Positions 1-8,695 of a stretch of 31,453 nt of DNA are shown here, piece after piece; the first letter of the stretch is position 1, and each line of letters begins with the position of its first letter. The notes beneath the pieces are model-generated. The model made no database searches. It saw only the letters and a program-made list of their open reading frames with translations, and was not told where the DNA came from. The position numbers and the translations under genes are program-made. Source of the stretch: Anaerolineales bacterium UBA1136 (GTDB taxonomy: Bacteria; Chloroflexota; Anaerolineae; Anaerolineales; UBA11657); assembly GCA_002311455.1 (NCBI GenBank), contig DCAJ01000016.1, positions 10,027 through 41,479 on the forward strand, read 5' to 3'.

Positions 1-1470
1 GGTCTTGCTAGACAAGGAATGGCTCTAGTACAGCATCTGGCATCTGGAGATACAAACGTGAGGGTAACAGATTTGCGTAGTTCCGAAGAACTTGCAACAT
101 CACTTCAAGCTTTAGATCCATACGATATCGAACTTGTGCTTGAACAACATCCTACTTCGCTTCTGGATGGTGTCGATATAGTGTTTGTGTCAGGAGGAGT
201 ACCGCTGAATATACCTTTATTACAGAGGGCTCGTGAGTATGACATACCTATATCTAATGATTCACAGCTCGCTCTAGAAAAATCTCCCTGCAAAGTTGTG
301 GGTATTACTGGTTCTTCAGGTAAGACTACTACTACTCTTCTTACTGGAAAGATGACTTCAGCTTCGCAACATTATAGGAATGTGTGGGTTGGTGGAAATG
401 TTGGTAATCCATTGTTGCTGGACTTGCATAGAATGACCTCCAAGGACATGGCGATAATGGAACTATCAAGCTTTCAACTTGAAATTATGGTATCCAGTCC
501 TGACATAGCTGGTGTACTAAATGTTACTCCTAATCATTTGGATAGGCATGCAAATATGCAAGAGTATGTGATGTCTAAGGAGAAAATATTGGATAGACAG
601 CGACCTGATGACGTTGCGGTTTTAGGATGGGACAATGAAATTACTCGTGGCATGTGTGATCGTGTTCGTGGTCACTGTTGGGGATTTAGCATGGATTCGA
701 AACCCAGTTTCGATGACGGATGTTTTGTTGAAAATGAAACAATTATGCTACGTCTTGATGGAGTATCAAGCTCAATAATGGCATGTCAGGATGTTAGTTT
801 GCCGGGGGTCCATAATTTGATTAATGTGATAGCCGCAAGCGCATTGGCGGCTGCTTCTGGAGTTGAAATTGAGGCTATACAAGCAGGAATACGTGATTTC
901 GATGGAATAGCACATAGAATGGAATTGGTGCGTGACGTAAATGGGGTCCGTTGGGTAAATGACACTATGGCAACAACGCCCGAACGAACTATTGCGGTCC
1001 TAAAAACGTTTGATGATCCTGTAATTTTATTACTTGGCGGTAAGGATAAAAAATTGCCATGGAGCAGACTTGCCAGTGAAGTGAAATCGGGAGTAAAGAA
1101 TATTATCTTGTTTGGAGAAGCAGCATCGCTAATAAAAAGACAGCTGGAGCATGCCTGGCACAAGTCTGCGGTTGAGATAGATATGCCAGTTGTAGGTGAT
1201 GGCAGTGTTACATTTGCGGATGGGGGATCAGAGTCTGAAAGACTTGTAAAATTGTCGACTGCCGGGGAAGCAGCAGACTCTGATCCTTTTCCTTTTAGCA
1301 CTAATTTGCTACAAGCTAGAGGCTTAGAGGAAGCAGTTGAAATTGCATCTTCTCTAGCCAAATCCGGGGATGTGGTGTTATTAGCTCCCGGATGTACTAG
1401 CTACGACCAATTTTCGAATGCAGTTGCGCGTGGAGAATGTTACAGGGAACTAGTGTTAAGTCTTTCATGA
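1..1470 (+). CDS. murD: UDP-N-acetylmuramoyl-L-alanine--D-glutamate ligase MurD (5' end missing)
   Basis: This cytoplasmic enzyme adds D-glutamate to UDP-MurNAc-L-Ala in peptidoglycan precursor synthesis. The reading frame is open from base 1 and begins GLARQG, the nucleotide-binding turn near the MurD N-terminus, so only about 10-15 residues lie outside the window; the ATG at 19 is internal. Seen in order: the ATP-binding loop GSSGKTTTT (near bases 310-336), ELSSFQLE, the GVHNLINV segment, and NDTMATTPERT, where many MurDs have NDSKATNP. The C-terminal domain ends with LAPGCTSYDQF, as in the family. Just before the LEEAV helix there is an apparent extra stretch of about 40 residues (bases ~1195-1312) holding a perfect 13-bp inverted repeat. 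The stop overlaps the ftsW start (ATGA), so the two are coupled. Confidence 0.95.
   Translation, partial: GLARQGMALVQHLASGDTNVRVTDLRSSEELATSLQALDPYDIELVLEQHPTSLLDGVDIVFVSGGVPLNIPLLQRAREYDIPISNDSQLALEKSPCKVVGITGSSGKTTTTLLTGKMTSASQHYRNVWVGGNVGNPLLLDLHRMTSKDMAIMELSSFQLEIMVSSPDIAGVLNVTPNHLDRHANMQEYVMSKEKILDRQRPDDVAVLGWDNEITRGMCDRVRGHCWGFSMDSKPSFDDGCFVENETIMLRLDGVSSSIMACQDVSLPGVHNLINVIAASALAAASGVEIEAIQAGIRDFDGIAHRMELVRDVNGVRWVNDTMATTPERTIAVLKTFDDPVILLLGGKDKKLPWSRLASEVKSGVKNIILFGEAASLIKRQLEHAWHKSAVEIDMPVVGDGSVTFADGGSESERLVKLSTAGEAADSDPFPFSTNLLQARGLEEAVEIASSLAKSGDVVLLAPGCTSYDQFSNAVARGECYRELVLSLS
1225..1286. repeat. Perfect 13-bp inverted repeat inside murD
   Basis: GGATCAGAGTCTG at 1225-1237 is exactly complementary to CAGACTCTGATCC at 1274-1286, with 36 bases between them. 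The right arm is followed by a pyrimidine run (CCTTTTCCTTTT). It sits in the middle of what looks like an in-frame insertion in MurD. No second full copy was seen in this window. Confidence 0.85.
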
Positions 1471-2696
1471 CCACTAATATGACTACTAAAGAGACAATCA
1501 ATAAAGCTGTCAAATATTCTCAAGGTAGGATTAATGGGAGACCGACTCAGGTCGACTGGATACTTGCAATGATGACTGGGATATTGTTGGTTTTCGGTAT
1601 TATGATGGTTTTTTCTACTACTTTTGACTTGTCATACCATTGGCATGGATCGCGGTTTGTAATGTTGGTGAATCATCTATGGCATTTGTCAGTGGGTGTG
1701 ATGGCCCTCGTACTATGTGCTCTATTAGATTATCGCAAATTGCGACTGCCAATCGTAGCGGTGTGTATGTTGCTAGTTACGATTGTAGCATTGATCCTAG
1801 TTCTATTTGTTGGTATCGACCGTGGATTGGTTGCTGGTTCTTATCAGCCTTCTGAGCTAGCTAAACTTGTTATGGTAATATATCTGGCCGTCTGGATGTC
1901 TTCAAAACAAGATCAATTAAATGATTTTTGGTATGGTATGGCCCCGTTCGCTGTTGTAGTAGGTTTTATTGCAGGACTCATAATATTACAACCTGATATT
2001 AGTGCTGCCGCCACTATTCTTGTGATTGCGGTACTAATGTTTTTTCTTGCTGGGGCAGCAATTGTGCAACTAGGCGGAGCGTTATTAATTGCATCATTAG
2101 TCGGATATTTAGTGATAAGTTTTAATTCCACTGGACAGCAAAGGATTGCAGAGTACGTAGCTGGATTGCGAGACATAACAGAGGGGTCATGGCATGTTCG
2201 GCAGGCTATCGTTGCTTTTGTTGATGGCGGTATGTTTGGAGTTGGACTAGGCAAAAGTGCAGGTAAATTTTCGTATCTTCCTGTACCTCATACAGATAGC
2301 ATATTTGCAGTAGTAGGTGAGGAGCTTGGTCTTATAGGTAGCCTTATTGTAGTAGTGCTTTTTGTAGTGCTTTGTTGGCGTGGAATTCTGATTTCTGTGC
2401 GAGTACAAGATCCCTTTGGGAAACTGTTGGCAGGTGGACTGACCGGTTGGATTGCCTTAGAGGTAATAGTAAATATAGGAGTGATATTGGGAGTACTTCC
2501 GTTTGCTGGAAACGCGTTACCACTTGTTAGTTATGGAGGCTCTTCACTAGTTGTAACTTTAACTGGTATAGGGATTCTTATGAGTGTTTCCAGATATGAT
2601 TTGGAAGTTAGACCTGACAGAGAGAGCGGTGCGATTATTGATTTGCGCTGGTGGAACAGGCGGGCACGTTTACCCAGCAATGGCAGCCGTCGCTAG
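1467..2696 (+). CDS. ftsW: Septal peptidoglycan polymerase FtsW (SEDS family)
   Basis: FtsW is the multi-pass membrane glycosyltransferase that polymerises lipid II at the division septum with its class B PBP partner. Family signatures are visible: YQPSELAKL, ILQPDISAA (usually QPDLGTA), PHTDSIFAVVGEELGLIG and LPLVSYGGSSL. The protein is rich in hydrophobic segments (about ten) with a short basic tail. I place the start at ATG 1467, which overlaps the murD stop as ATGA; an earlier in-frame start at 1437 would lie inside murD, and ATG 1479 is also possible. The 3' end overlaps the likely murG start by 68 bases. Length (409 residues) is normal for the family. Confidence 0.93.
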   Translation: MTTNMTTKETINKAVKYSQGRINGRPTQVDWILAMMTGILLVFGIMMVFSTTFDLSYHWHGSRFVMLVNHLWHLSVGVMALVLCALLDYRKLRLPIVAVCMLLVTIVALILVLFVGIDRGLVAGSYQPSELAKLVMVIYLAVWMSSKQDQLNDFWYGMAPFAVVVGFIAGLIILQPDISAAATILVIAVLMFFLAGAAIVQLGGALLIASLVGYLVISFNSTGQQRIAEYVAGLRDITEGSWHVRQAIVAFVDGGMFGVGLGKSAGKFSYLPVPHTDSIFAVVGEELGLIGSLIVVVLFVVLCWRGILISVRVQDPFGKLLAGGLTGWIALEVIVNIGVILGVLPFAGNALPLVSYGGSSLVVTLTGIGILMSVSRYDLEVRPDRESGAIIDLRWWNRRARLPSNGSRR

Positions 2697-3753
2697 TCTC
2701 CGTGAGTCCCGTTCAAGTAGCGGTGACTTGAATCTACTGTGGATTGGGTCAGTAGGTGGAATGGAGAGCGATATTGTGAGTAAGTCCGGTATTGACATAG
2801 AGGTTATCCATTCGGGTGGTCTAGTGGGTAGAGGATTTACAGGTATGTGCGTAGGTTTGTGGAAGCTTGCTATGGCTGCAATACAGGCTTGGCCTTTGGT
2901 ATCACGTTTTAGTCCCGATGCTATTTTCGTTACAGGTGGCTATACAGCTGCTCCAGTGGTGCTCTGCGGATGGTTACGAAGAATACCTGTGGCAATTTAC
3001 TTGCCAGATGTAGAGCCTGGGCTTGCAGTTCGTGTGATTGCACGGTTTGCTAGGCGTGTATTGACAACTGTAGAAACATCGCGTAAGTATTTCAAGAAAC
3101 ACAACATTACGGTTACAGGTTATCCTTTAAGGCCAGAATTGTTACGTGACAGGCAAGTTCCTAGTAGCAAAGCTAGAAACCATTTTGGTTTGAGTCATTC
3201 ACGCAAGACTATATTGGTTGTGGGTGGAAGCTTGGGCGCTCGTAGCATTAATATAGCTGCACTAAATTCTGGTGAAGAATGGGTATCTGAAGGAGCACAA
3301 GTTATACATGTGACTGGAAAGCTAGGGTGGAACGAAGCTCAAATTATATGGAATGATCTTAATTTGGAAACAAAGTCAAATTATCAACTATTCCCGTACA
3401 TTCAAGAAGCGATTGGATTGGCTCTACGTGCAGCTGATTTAGTAGTTGCGCGTGCAGGTGCTTCATGTCTTGGAGAATTTCCTGCTTTTGGATTGCCAGC
3501 AATATTAGTGCCTTATCCTTACTCTTGGCGTTATCAGTACTCCAATGCGCAATTGCTCAGCAAGTCAGGTGCAGCTAAATGTCTTGAAGACAAGGATCTA
3601 GGCAGGGATCTTACACAGACAGTAACAAGATTGTTAAACGATTCATCTGAATTAATCTATATGAGTAAGCAAGCAAAATCGTTATCAATGACTAAAGCTG
3701 CTGAGTGCATTGCAGAGGAGCTAGTTACTATGGCATCGGAGGTATCTCGATGA
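2629..3753 (+). CDS. murG: Undecaprenyl-PP-MurNAc-pentapeptide GlcNAc transferase MurG
   Basis: MurG is the membrane-associated GT28 enzyme that converts lipid I to lipid II using UDP-GlcNAc. The N-terminus after GTG 2629 reads VRLLICAGGTGGHVYPA, the expected family start with its glycine-rich loop; the C-terminal half has VVGGSLGARSIN and RAGASCLGEFPAFGLP. The acceptor-side segment PYPYSWRYQYSNA departs from the Proteobacterial PHAADNHQ pattern. An in-frame GTG at 2584 would give a longer N-terminus lying wholly inside ftsW; I prefer 2629 because it matches the family start and has purine-rich GAGAG just upstream. Coupled to the next gene through an ATGA overlap at 3750-3753. 374 residues. 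Confidence 0.93.
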   Translation: MRLLICAGGTGGHVYPAMAAVASLRESRSSSGDLNLLWIGSVGGMESDIVSKSGIDIEVIHSGGLVGRGFTGMCVGLWKLAMAAIQAWPLVSRFSPDAIFVTGGYTAAPVVLCGWLRRIPVAIYLPDVEPGLAVRVIARFARRVLTTVETSRKYFKKHNITVTGYPLRPELLRDRQVPSSKARNHFGLSHSRKTILVVGGSLGARSINIAALNSGEEWVSEGAQVIHVTGKLGWNEAQIIWNDLNLETKSNYQLFPYIQEAIGLALRAADLVVARAGASCLGEFPAFGLPAILVPYPYSWRYQYSNAQLLSKSGAAKCLEDKDLGRDLTQTVTRLLNDSSELIYMSKQAKSLSMTKAAECIAEELVTMASEVSR

Positions 3754-4271
3754 TTTCATTGACTGTGCTCTTCTGGATGTATCTGCTGTTGTTCGGAGTA
3801 ATCGGTGCTCTTAGAGGATGGGCGAAGGAAATTTTGGTTTTATTTAGTTTAGTTCTAGCCTTATTTTTGGATGCAGTTGTCATGAAATATTTACCTGGTG
3901 TGAAACCGGCTTTAGCATCCCAATCTGCTTTAACTCAATTTTCAGTGCGTGCCGGATTTGTCTTTCTTCTTGCTTTTATTGGATACTCTACACCAGTGGT
4001 GGCTACTTTGTTTGCTGATAAAGCGCGTCGCGAACGTCTAGAAGATATGTTGTTAGGATTATTTCTAGGTGTAATAAATGGATATTTGCTTGTAGGAACA
4101 ATATGGCATTATTTACATGTGACAGGCTATCCATTTGCAGGTATATTTCCACCAGAAGCTAAGAGCGTTATGGATATGTTGGATTATATGCCTCCGGAGC
4201 TTGTAGGTCCACCCTACATATATTTCGGATTAGGGATTGTATTCATCTTCATTATTGTGGTATTTATTTAG
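3750..4271 (+). CDS. CvpA-family membrane protein inside the dcw cluster
   Basis: A small integral membrane protein of 173 residues with about four hydrophobic segments. The N-terminal part (LLLFGVIGALRGWAKEILVL) resembles the CvpA/colicin V production family, where a glycine- and arginine-containing loop follows the first membrane segment. The start ATG 3750 overlaps the murG stop and has GGAGG upstream (near 3738-3742), so it clearly beats the upstream in-frame ATG at 3705. No catalytic residues are recognisable. Its position between murG and murC suggests a role in the envelope or in precursor handling at the membrane, but this is inference; CvpA proteins have no single agreed function. 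Confidence 0.75.
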   Translation: MISLTVLFWMYLLLFGVIGALRGWAKEILVLFSLVLALFLDAVVMKYLPGVKPALASQSALTQFSVRAGFVFLLAFIGYSTPVVATLFADKARRERLEDMLLGLFLGVINGYLLVGTIWHYLHVTGYPFAGIFPPEAKSVMDMLDYMPPELVGPPYIYFGLGIVFIFIIVVFI

Positions 4272-4284
4272 CGGTAATTTGGTT

Positions 4285-6588
4285 ATGGTATTAGATCAAC
4301 GTGTTCATCTTATAGGTATTGGCGGTGCTGGATTGTCTGCTATTGCTACAGTGTTACTTCAAAGAGGACACGTTGTAAGTGGTTCAGATGTTTGTGAATC
4401 GTCATCAACTGAAAAATTACAGTCACTTGGAGCTCTAGTGCATATTGGACATAAGGCCGCTAACATTTCGGGTGCTGATGTCGTAATAGCTTCCTCTGCT
4501 ATTCCAGCAACAAACCCTGAGTTATTGGCTGCTACTGAAAATAATATACAAGTGTTGAAACGGCAGGATGTTCTTGGTAATTTGATGAAAAACAGAGTAG
4601 GATGCGCCGTAGCCGGAAGTCATGGTAAGACTACAACTACAGCACTCGTATCAGTTTGCTTACTTGACTGTGGTTTGAATCCTACGTTTGTAGTAGGGGG
4701 AATGGTAAATGGTCTAGATACAAATGCTCGTTATGGCGAGGGCGAACCATTCGTTGTGGAAGCAGATGAATATGACCGCATGTTCTTAGGTTTGTGCCCT
4801 AAAGTTAGTATTGTCACTAATGTAGATTATGATCATCCTGATTGTTATAGTACGTTTAGTGATATGGAGGATGCTTATCGGGAGTTTGTAATGTTGACTC
4901 CGCCAGAAGGTCGACTTATCGTAAATCAAGATGACGTTGTGGCCCGTAAACTGGGTGTTCAGGCGAGAATATCTGGCATTCCTGTTGTGACATATGCACT
5001 TCAAAATGAAGCTGATTGGAAAGGAGAAGATATACGTGTCAATAGGGATGGGGGCTGTAGTTTCTCTTTAGTGAATTCTAGTAACCAATACGTTACAAAT
5101 GTGCATACTCGTCTAGTAGGTAAGCATAATGTCATGAATACATTGGCTGCAATAGCAGCTGCTGAATATTACGGCCTAAGTATTGAAAATATACTGTCAA
5201 CGTTACGAGAATTCAGAGGAGTTAAGCGGCGTTTTGAGATTAAGGGGAAAAGCGCAGGTATTACTGTTGTAGATGACTATGCTCATCATCCGTCGGAAAT
5301 ACAAGCTACACTTAGTGCAGCACGCCTACACTTCCCCAACCAGAAGTTATGGGTTTTGTTCCAGCCTCATACTTACTCTCGTACTGGTGCTTTGAAGTCA
5401 GAAATAGCAGCGAGTTTTGTGGATGCTGATCATGTGGTCATAACAGATATCTTTGCTTCGCGGGAGACAGATGATGGAACTGTTACCTCGGAAAGTATTC
5501 TGGAATTGATGAACCATGCAGATGTTCATTATATTGGAGACCACCAGGAAGCAGCACGCTATATTGCTGCCCAGATGACATCGGGAGATGTTCTTATTAC
5601 CTTGAGTGCAGGTGATGGTTACAAGGTTGGTGAGTATGTCCTTGATATGCTTTGCTCAAAGAGTTCTCAGGATAGTACGATAGAGCCCCTTTTTGCACAA
5701 CTTGGTGAAAAAGTTAGAAGAAATGAGCCTATGGCACGTTACACTTCTGCCCGAATTGGAGGTCCAGCTGACTTTTTCTTACAGGCTAGATCAGTAGATG
5801 AACTTTCCACTGCAGTTCAGATAGGTTGGGGAGCAGGTATTCCTGTGTTTGTGTTTGGGTCTGGTTCAAATTTGCTTGTCTCAGACCAAGGAGTGCGTGG
5901 ATTGGTGGTTCACAATCTAGCCAGAGGTGTTGTGTTTGAAGAAGAACGTCAATCACGTCTGCATGTAAGTGCCGAATCCGGCACCATGTTGGCAGCATTA
6001 GCACGTATGTGTATTAATCGTGGTGCAGCCGGACTTGAATGGGCTGTTGCTGTACCAGGAACTGTAGGAGGAGCAGTAGTGGGTAATGCAGGCGCTCATG
6101 GCAGCGACATATCTTCTAATATTCTTTTGGCTGATATCTTGCAACGCGAGAAAGGTACAAATAGTTGGACATTGCATGACCTAGAGTTAGATTACCGTTC
6201 TAGTAAGTTAAAGATTATAGAGGATGATTTTGTAATGTTGCGAGCTGAGTTTGTACTTGACCATGCTGATAGTGAAACACTTAGATTACGTGCATCACGG
6301 TTTAGTCAGCATAGACGTGAAACACAACCACGTGGTGCAAGCATTGGTTCCATGTTTAAGAATCCTCCTGGCGATTATGCTGGCCGGCTGATTGAGGCTG
6401 CTGGCCTAAAAGGTCTCCGTTTAGGACAAGCAGCGATTTCTAATGTTCATGCTAATTTTTTCGTTAATCTAGGAGGCGCTAGTGCTATGGAGGTGTCTGA
6501 TTTGATTGACAAAGCGTGTGACACCGTCCTGAAAATGTTTGATGTTGATTTAGAGTTAGAAATACAATTAATAGGTGAATGGCTATAA
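4285..6588 (+). CDS. murC/murB: Bifunctional MurC-MurB fusion (UDP-MurNAc--L-Ala ligase / UDP-GlcNAc-enolpyruvate reductase)
   Basis: One open frame of 767 residues holds two consecutive cytoplasmic wall enzymes. Residues ~1-455 are MurC: IGIGGAGLSA near the N-terminus, the ATP loop GSHGKTTTT at 111-119, DEYDRMFL, and DYAHHPSEIQATL. A short hydrophilic linker (~457-468) leads into MurB (~469-767): GSGSNLL, a PGTVGGAVVGNAGAHG flavin-binding segment, YRSSKLK, GSMFKNPPGDYAGRLIE with the catalytic serine, and the terminal glutamate region LELEIQLIG. The GSxFKNP form with no extra loop suggests a type II MurB. I choose ATG 4285, 14 bases after the CvpA-like stop, because MVLDQRVHLIGIGG matches MurC N-termini; the in-frame ATG at 4237 lies inside the preceding gene. 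No stop or frame change occurs at the domain junction. Confidence 0.93.
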   Translation: MVLDQRVHLIGIGGAGLSAIATVLLQRGHVVSGSDVCESSSTEKLQSLGALVHIGHKAANISGADVVIASSAIPATNPELLAATENNIQVLKRQDVLGNLMKNRVGCAVAGSHGKTTTTALVSVCLLDCGLNPTFVVGGMVNGLDTNARYGEGEPFVVEADEYDRMFLGLCPKVSIVTNVDYDHPDCYSTFSDMEDAYREFVMLTPPEGRLIVNQDDVVARKLGVQARISGIPVVTYALQNEADWKGEDIRVNRDGGCSFSLVNSSNQYVTNVHTRLVGKHNVMNTLAAIAAAEYYGLSIENILSTLREFRGVKRRFEIKGKSAGITVVDDYAHHPSEIQATLSAARLHFPNQKLWVLFQPHTYSRTGALKSEIAASFVDADHVVITDIFASRETDDGTVTSESILELMNHADVHYIGDHQEAARYIAAQMTSGDVLITLSAGDGYKVGEYVLDMLCSKSSQDSTIEPLFAQLGEKVRRNEPMARYTSARIGGPADFFLQARSVDELSTAVQIGWGAGIPVFVFGSGSNLLVSDQGVRGLVVHNLARGVVFEEERQSRLHVSAESGTMLAALARMCINRGAAGLEWAVAVPGTVGGAVVGNAGAHGSDISSNILLADILQREKGTNSWTLHDLELDYRSSKLKIIEDDFVMLRAEFVLDHADSETLRLRASRFSQHRRETQPRGASIGSMFKNPPGDYAGRLIEAAGLKGLRLGQAAISNVHANFFVNLGGASAMEVSDLIDKACDTVLKMFDVDLELEIQLIGEWL

Positions 6589-6606
6589 GCCCATAAATTG
6601 CTTTCG

Positions 6607-7740
6607 ATGAGTATAAATAAGGTGCGCATAGGTATACTATTTGGCGGTAGATCAGGTGAACATGAGGTGTCCTTGAGGTCAGTTCGATCTGTGCTGCAAG
6701 CAATTGACCGAGATAAGTATTTAGTCATCTTAATTGGAATTACCAAGAATGGTCGATGGATTGGAGGTGACAACCCACTTGCGGCTTTGGAGGATGGCGG
6801 CGAGGCTATTAATCACTGTCCAGACACTATTTTGCTGGTAGATCCTTCGAACAACTCGTTGTTACAAGTGTCTCGTAAAATAAGTGAAGACAAGATGAAT
6901 GTAAATAGAATTGAAGATCTGGACGTTGTTTTTCCGATACTCCATGGGTCATTTGGTGAGGATGGCGCAGTACAAGGTCTTTTAGAGCTAGCCGACATAC
7001 CTTATGTGGGTTCTGGAGTAGTGGGTTCAGCAGTTGGTATGGATAAAGGAGTGTTCAAGTCTGTTATGTGTACTGCGGGGCTGCCGGTTTTGCCATCTAT
7101 AACGATTAATCGCAGCGAATATTGGCAGGATCCTGAAGTCATGGTTAGTAGAATACTCGAACAACTTACTTTACCTGTGTTTGTTAAGCCAGCTAATCTA
7201 GGATCTTCCGTAGGGATCACTAAGGCTACTGATATTGTGGAATTGAATTTTGGTCTTAATGAAGCTAGCAAATGGGATAGAAGAATCGTGATAGAGGAGG
7301 GTGTAGATGCTCGCGAGATAGAAGTTGGTGTCTTGGGAAATGATGATCCTCAAGTATCGGTCGCAGGAGAGGTAGTTCCACACCGTGACTTTTATGATTA
7401 CGATGCTAAGTATGTTTGTGATGACTCAGAACTTCTTATTCCAGCACCCATTAGTCCTGATCAGCTAGTGCGTGTGCAGGGAATGGCCATTGCTGCATAT
7501 AAGGCGGTTGATTGTTCTGGCATGGCACGTGTAGATTTCTTGCTAGAAAAGTCAAATAGAAAATTGTGGATTAATGAACTTAATACCATACCAGGTTTCA
7601 CAAATATCAGCATGTATCCTAAGTTGTGGCAGGCCTCCGGTATTGAGTACCCTGAACTCATCGATACACTAATAGAGCTGGCATTGGAGAGAAAAGAACA
7701 GCGCGAAAATACGCAAAGATCTTTTGAGGTATTACATTGA
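6607..7740 (+). CDS. ddl: D-alanine--D-alanine ligase
   Basis: An ATP-grasp ligase that makes the D-Ala-D-Ala dipeptide for the peptidoglycan stem. Visible family marks are GGRSGEHEVSLRS at the N-terminus, HGSFGEDGAVQGLLE, the ATP-grasp core FVKPANLGSSVGI, FYDYDAKY, and the metal-binding end WINELNTIPGFT. Length is 377 residues, typical. ATG 6607 is preferred over the in-frame TTG 6598 because the product then starts MSINKVRIGILFGG. No clear ribosome site precedes it, and 18 bases separate it from the murC-murB stop. The stop overlaps the ftsQ start (TTGA). Confidence 0.95.
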   Translation: MSINKVRIGILFGGRSGEHEVSLRSVRSVLQAIDRDKYLVILIGITKNGRWIGGDNPLAALEDGGEAINHCPDTILLVDPSNNSLLQVSRKISEDKMNVNRIEDLDVVFPILHGSFGEDGAVQGLLELADIPYVGSGVVGSAVGMDKGVFKSVMCTAGLPVLPSITINRSEYWQDPEVMVSRILEQLTLPVFVKPANLGSSVGITKATDIVELNFGLNEASKWDRRIVIEEGVDAREIEVGVLGNDDPQVSVAGEVVPHRDFYDYDAKYVCDDSELLIPAPISPDQLVRVQGMAIAAYKAVDCSGMARVDFLLEKSNRKLWINELNTIPGFTNISMYPKLWQASGIEYPELIDTLIELALERKEQRENTQRSFEVLH

Positions 7741-8651
7741 GCTTATTACGAAATCTAACCCCGTCTTTTGTTCGACGGATGAACATTGCTCATCCTACAA
7801 CTAGAGCTGCCACTAGGCCGATATCACGGACTCCAACTGAACTGGATGAAGCTCGCAGGAAACGAAATAGTAATAAAAGACGTATACATAATGTCAGTAG
7901 AACAAAACTTGGAAGAAATGCTGTTGCTAAACGTACTGGTCGGCTAAAATTCCCTCTTTTGCTCGATCGAGTGAGCTGGCGTCTTGCAAGCATGGGGATT
8001 GTAACGTTGTTTGGATCATTACTAGGTTATGCAATCACAAATGAAAATTTCTTTGTCGACTCTATAGAACTTGTGAGGACTGATTATGTTACTGGGGACG
8101 AGATTTATCGTGCTTCTGGTGTGCATGGAGTGAATGTGTTTTGGATTAACCCTGCAGACGTGCAGTCCAATATCGAGAGTGTTCCAGGTATTGAACTCGC
8201 TGTAGTGGAATTTGAGTGGCCTTCAACATTGTATGTGGAAATCAAAGAAAAAGAGCCAGTTATTTTATGGAAGCAGGCGGGAAAATCAGTTTGGGTTGAT
8301 GAGGTTGGTAAGACTTTTCCAGCCCGTCACCACTTGAGTTGGCTGCTTCCTATCATAGTAGATGATGCCACAGAGCCTCTTGGCATTGACGAGTATATTC
8401 CCATTGATGTAGTGGAGGGTGCCAGGCAGTTAAAGGCCCTACGACCAAATATAGAGTTGCTGCATTACGATGTGGGTCGAGGTCTTTCTTATCAAGATGG
8501 CAGGGACTGGAGAGGTTATTTTGGTAGTGGGAACAATATGGGCACAAAACTTTTAGTATACGAGACTCTGATAGAGAATTTGATGAGTCGAGGTATTTGG
8601 CCTAAGATAATTAGTGTAGTGGAGCCCGGTACACCCTTTCATCGGGAATGA
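7737..8651 (+). CDS. ftsQ: Cell division protein FtsQ/DivIB
   Basis: A bitopic divisome scaffold protein of 304 residues. It has a long, very basic cytoplasmic tail (residues ~1-80, many R and K), one membrane segment around residues 85-105, a POTRA-like region beginning FFVDSIELVRTDYVTGDEIY, and an FtsQ-type beta domain with VPGIELAVVEFEWPSTLYVEIKEKEPV. The start is a TTG at 7737 that overlaps the ddl stop; a GAGGT ribosome site at 7725-7729 sits about 7 bases upstream and supports it. An ATG further in (near 7780) would shorten the basic tail. Sequence conservation is low, as usual for FtsQ; context between ddl and ftsA adds weight. Confidence 0.88.
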   Translation: MSLLRNLTPSFVRRMNIAHPTTRAATRPISRTPTELDEARRKRNSNKRRIHNVSRTKLGRNAVAKRTGRLKFPLLLDRVSWRLASMGIVTLFGSLLGYAITNENFFVDSIELVRTDYVTGDEIYRASGVHGVNVFWINPADVQSNIESVPGIELAVVEFEWPSTLYVEIKEKEPVILWKQAGKSVWVDEVGKTFPARHHLSWLLPIIVDDATEPLGIDEYIPIDVVEGARQLKALRPNIELLHYDVGRGLSYQDGRDWRGYFGSGNNMGTKLLVYETLIENLMSRGIWPKIISVVEPGTPFHRE

Positions 8652-8695
8652 ACAATTGATTAAAGTTATTATTAATTACAGTAAAAAGGTATGCT

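Noticed and set aside
786..1361. 191-codon open frame on the - strand opposite murD
   Set aside because: It is a Ser/Pro-rich shadow of a well-supported gene, with no ribosome site and no recognisable domain.
6309..6324. Partial parS-like site ending ACGTGAAACA in the MurB part
   Set aside because: Only about 11 of 16 bases match and the left half is not palindromic; it lies in a coding region far from parAB.
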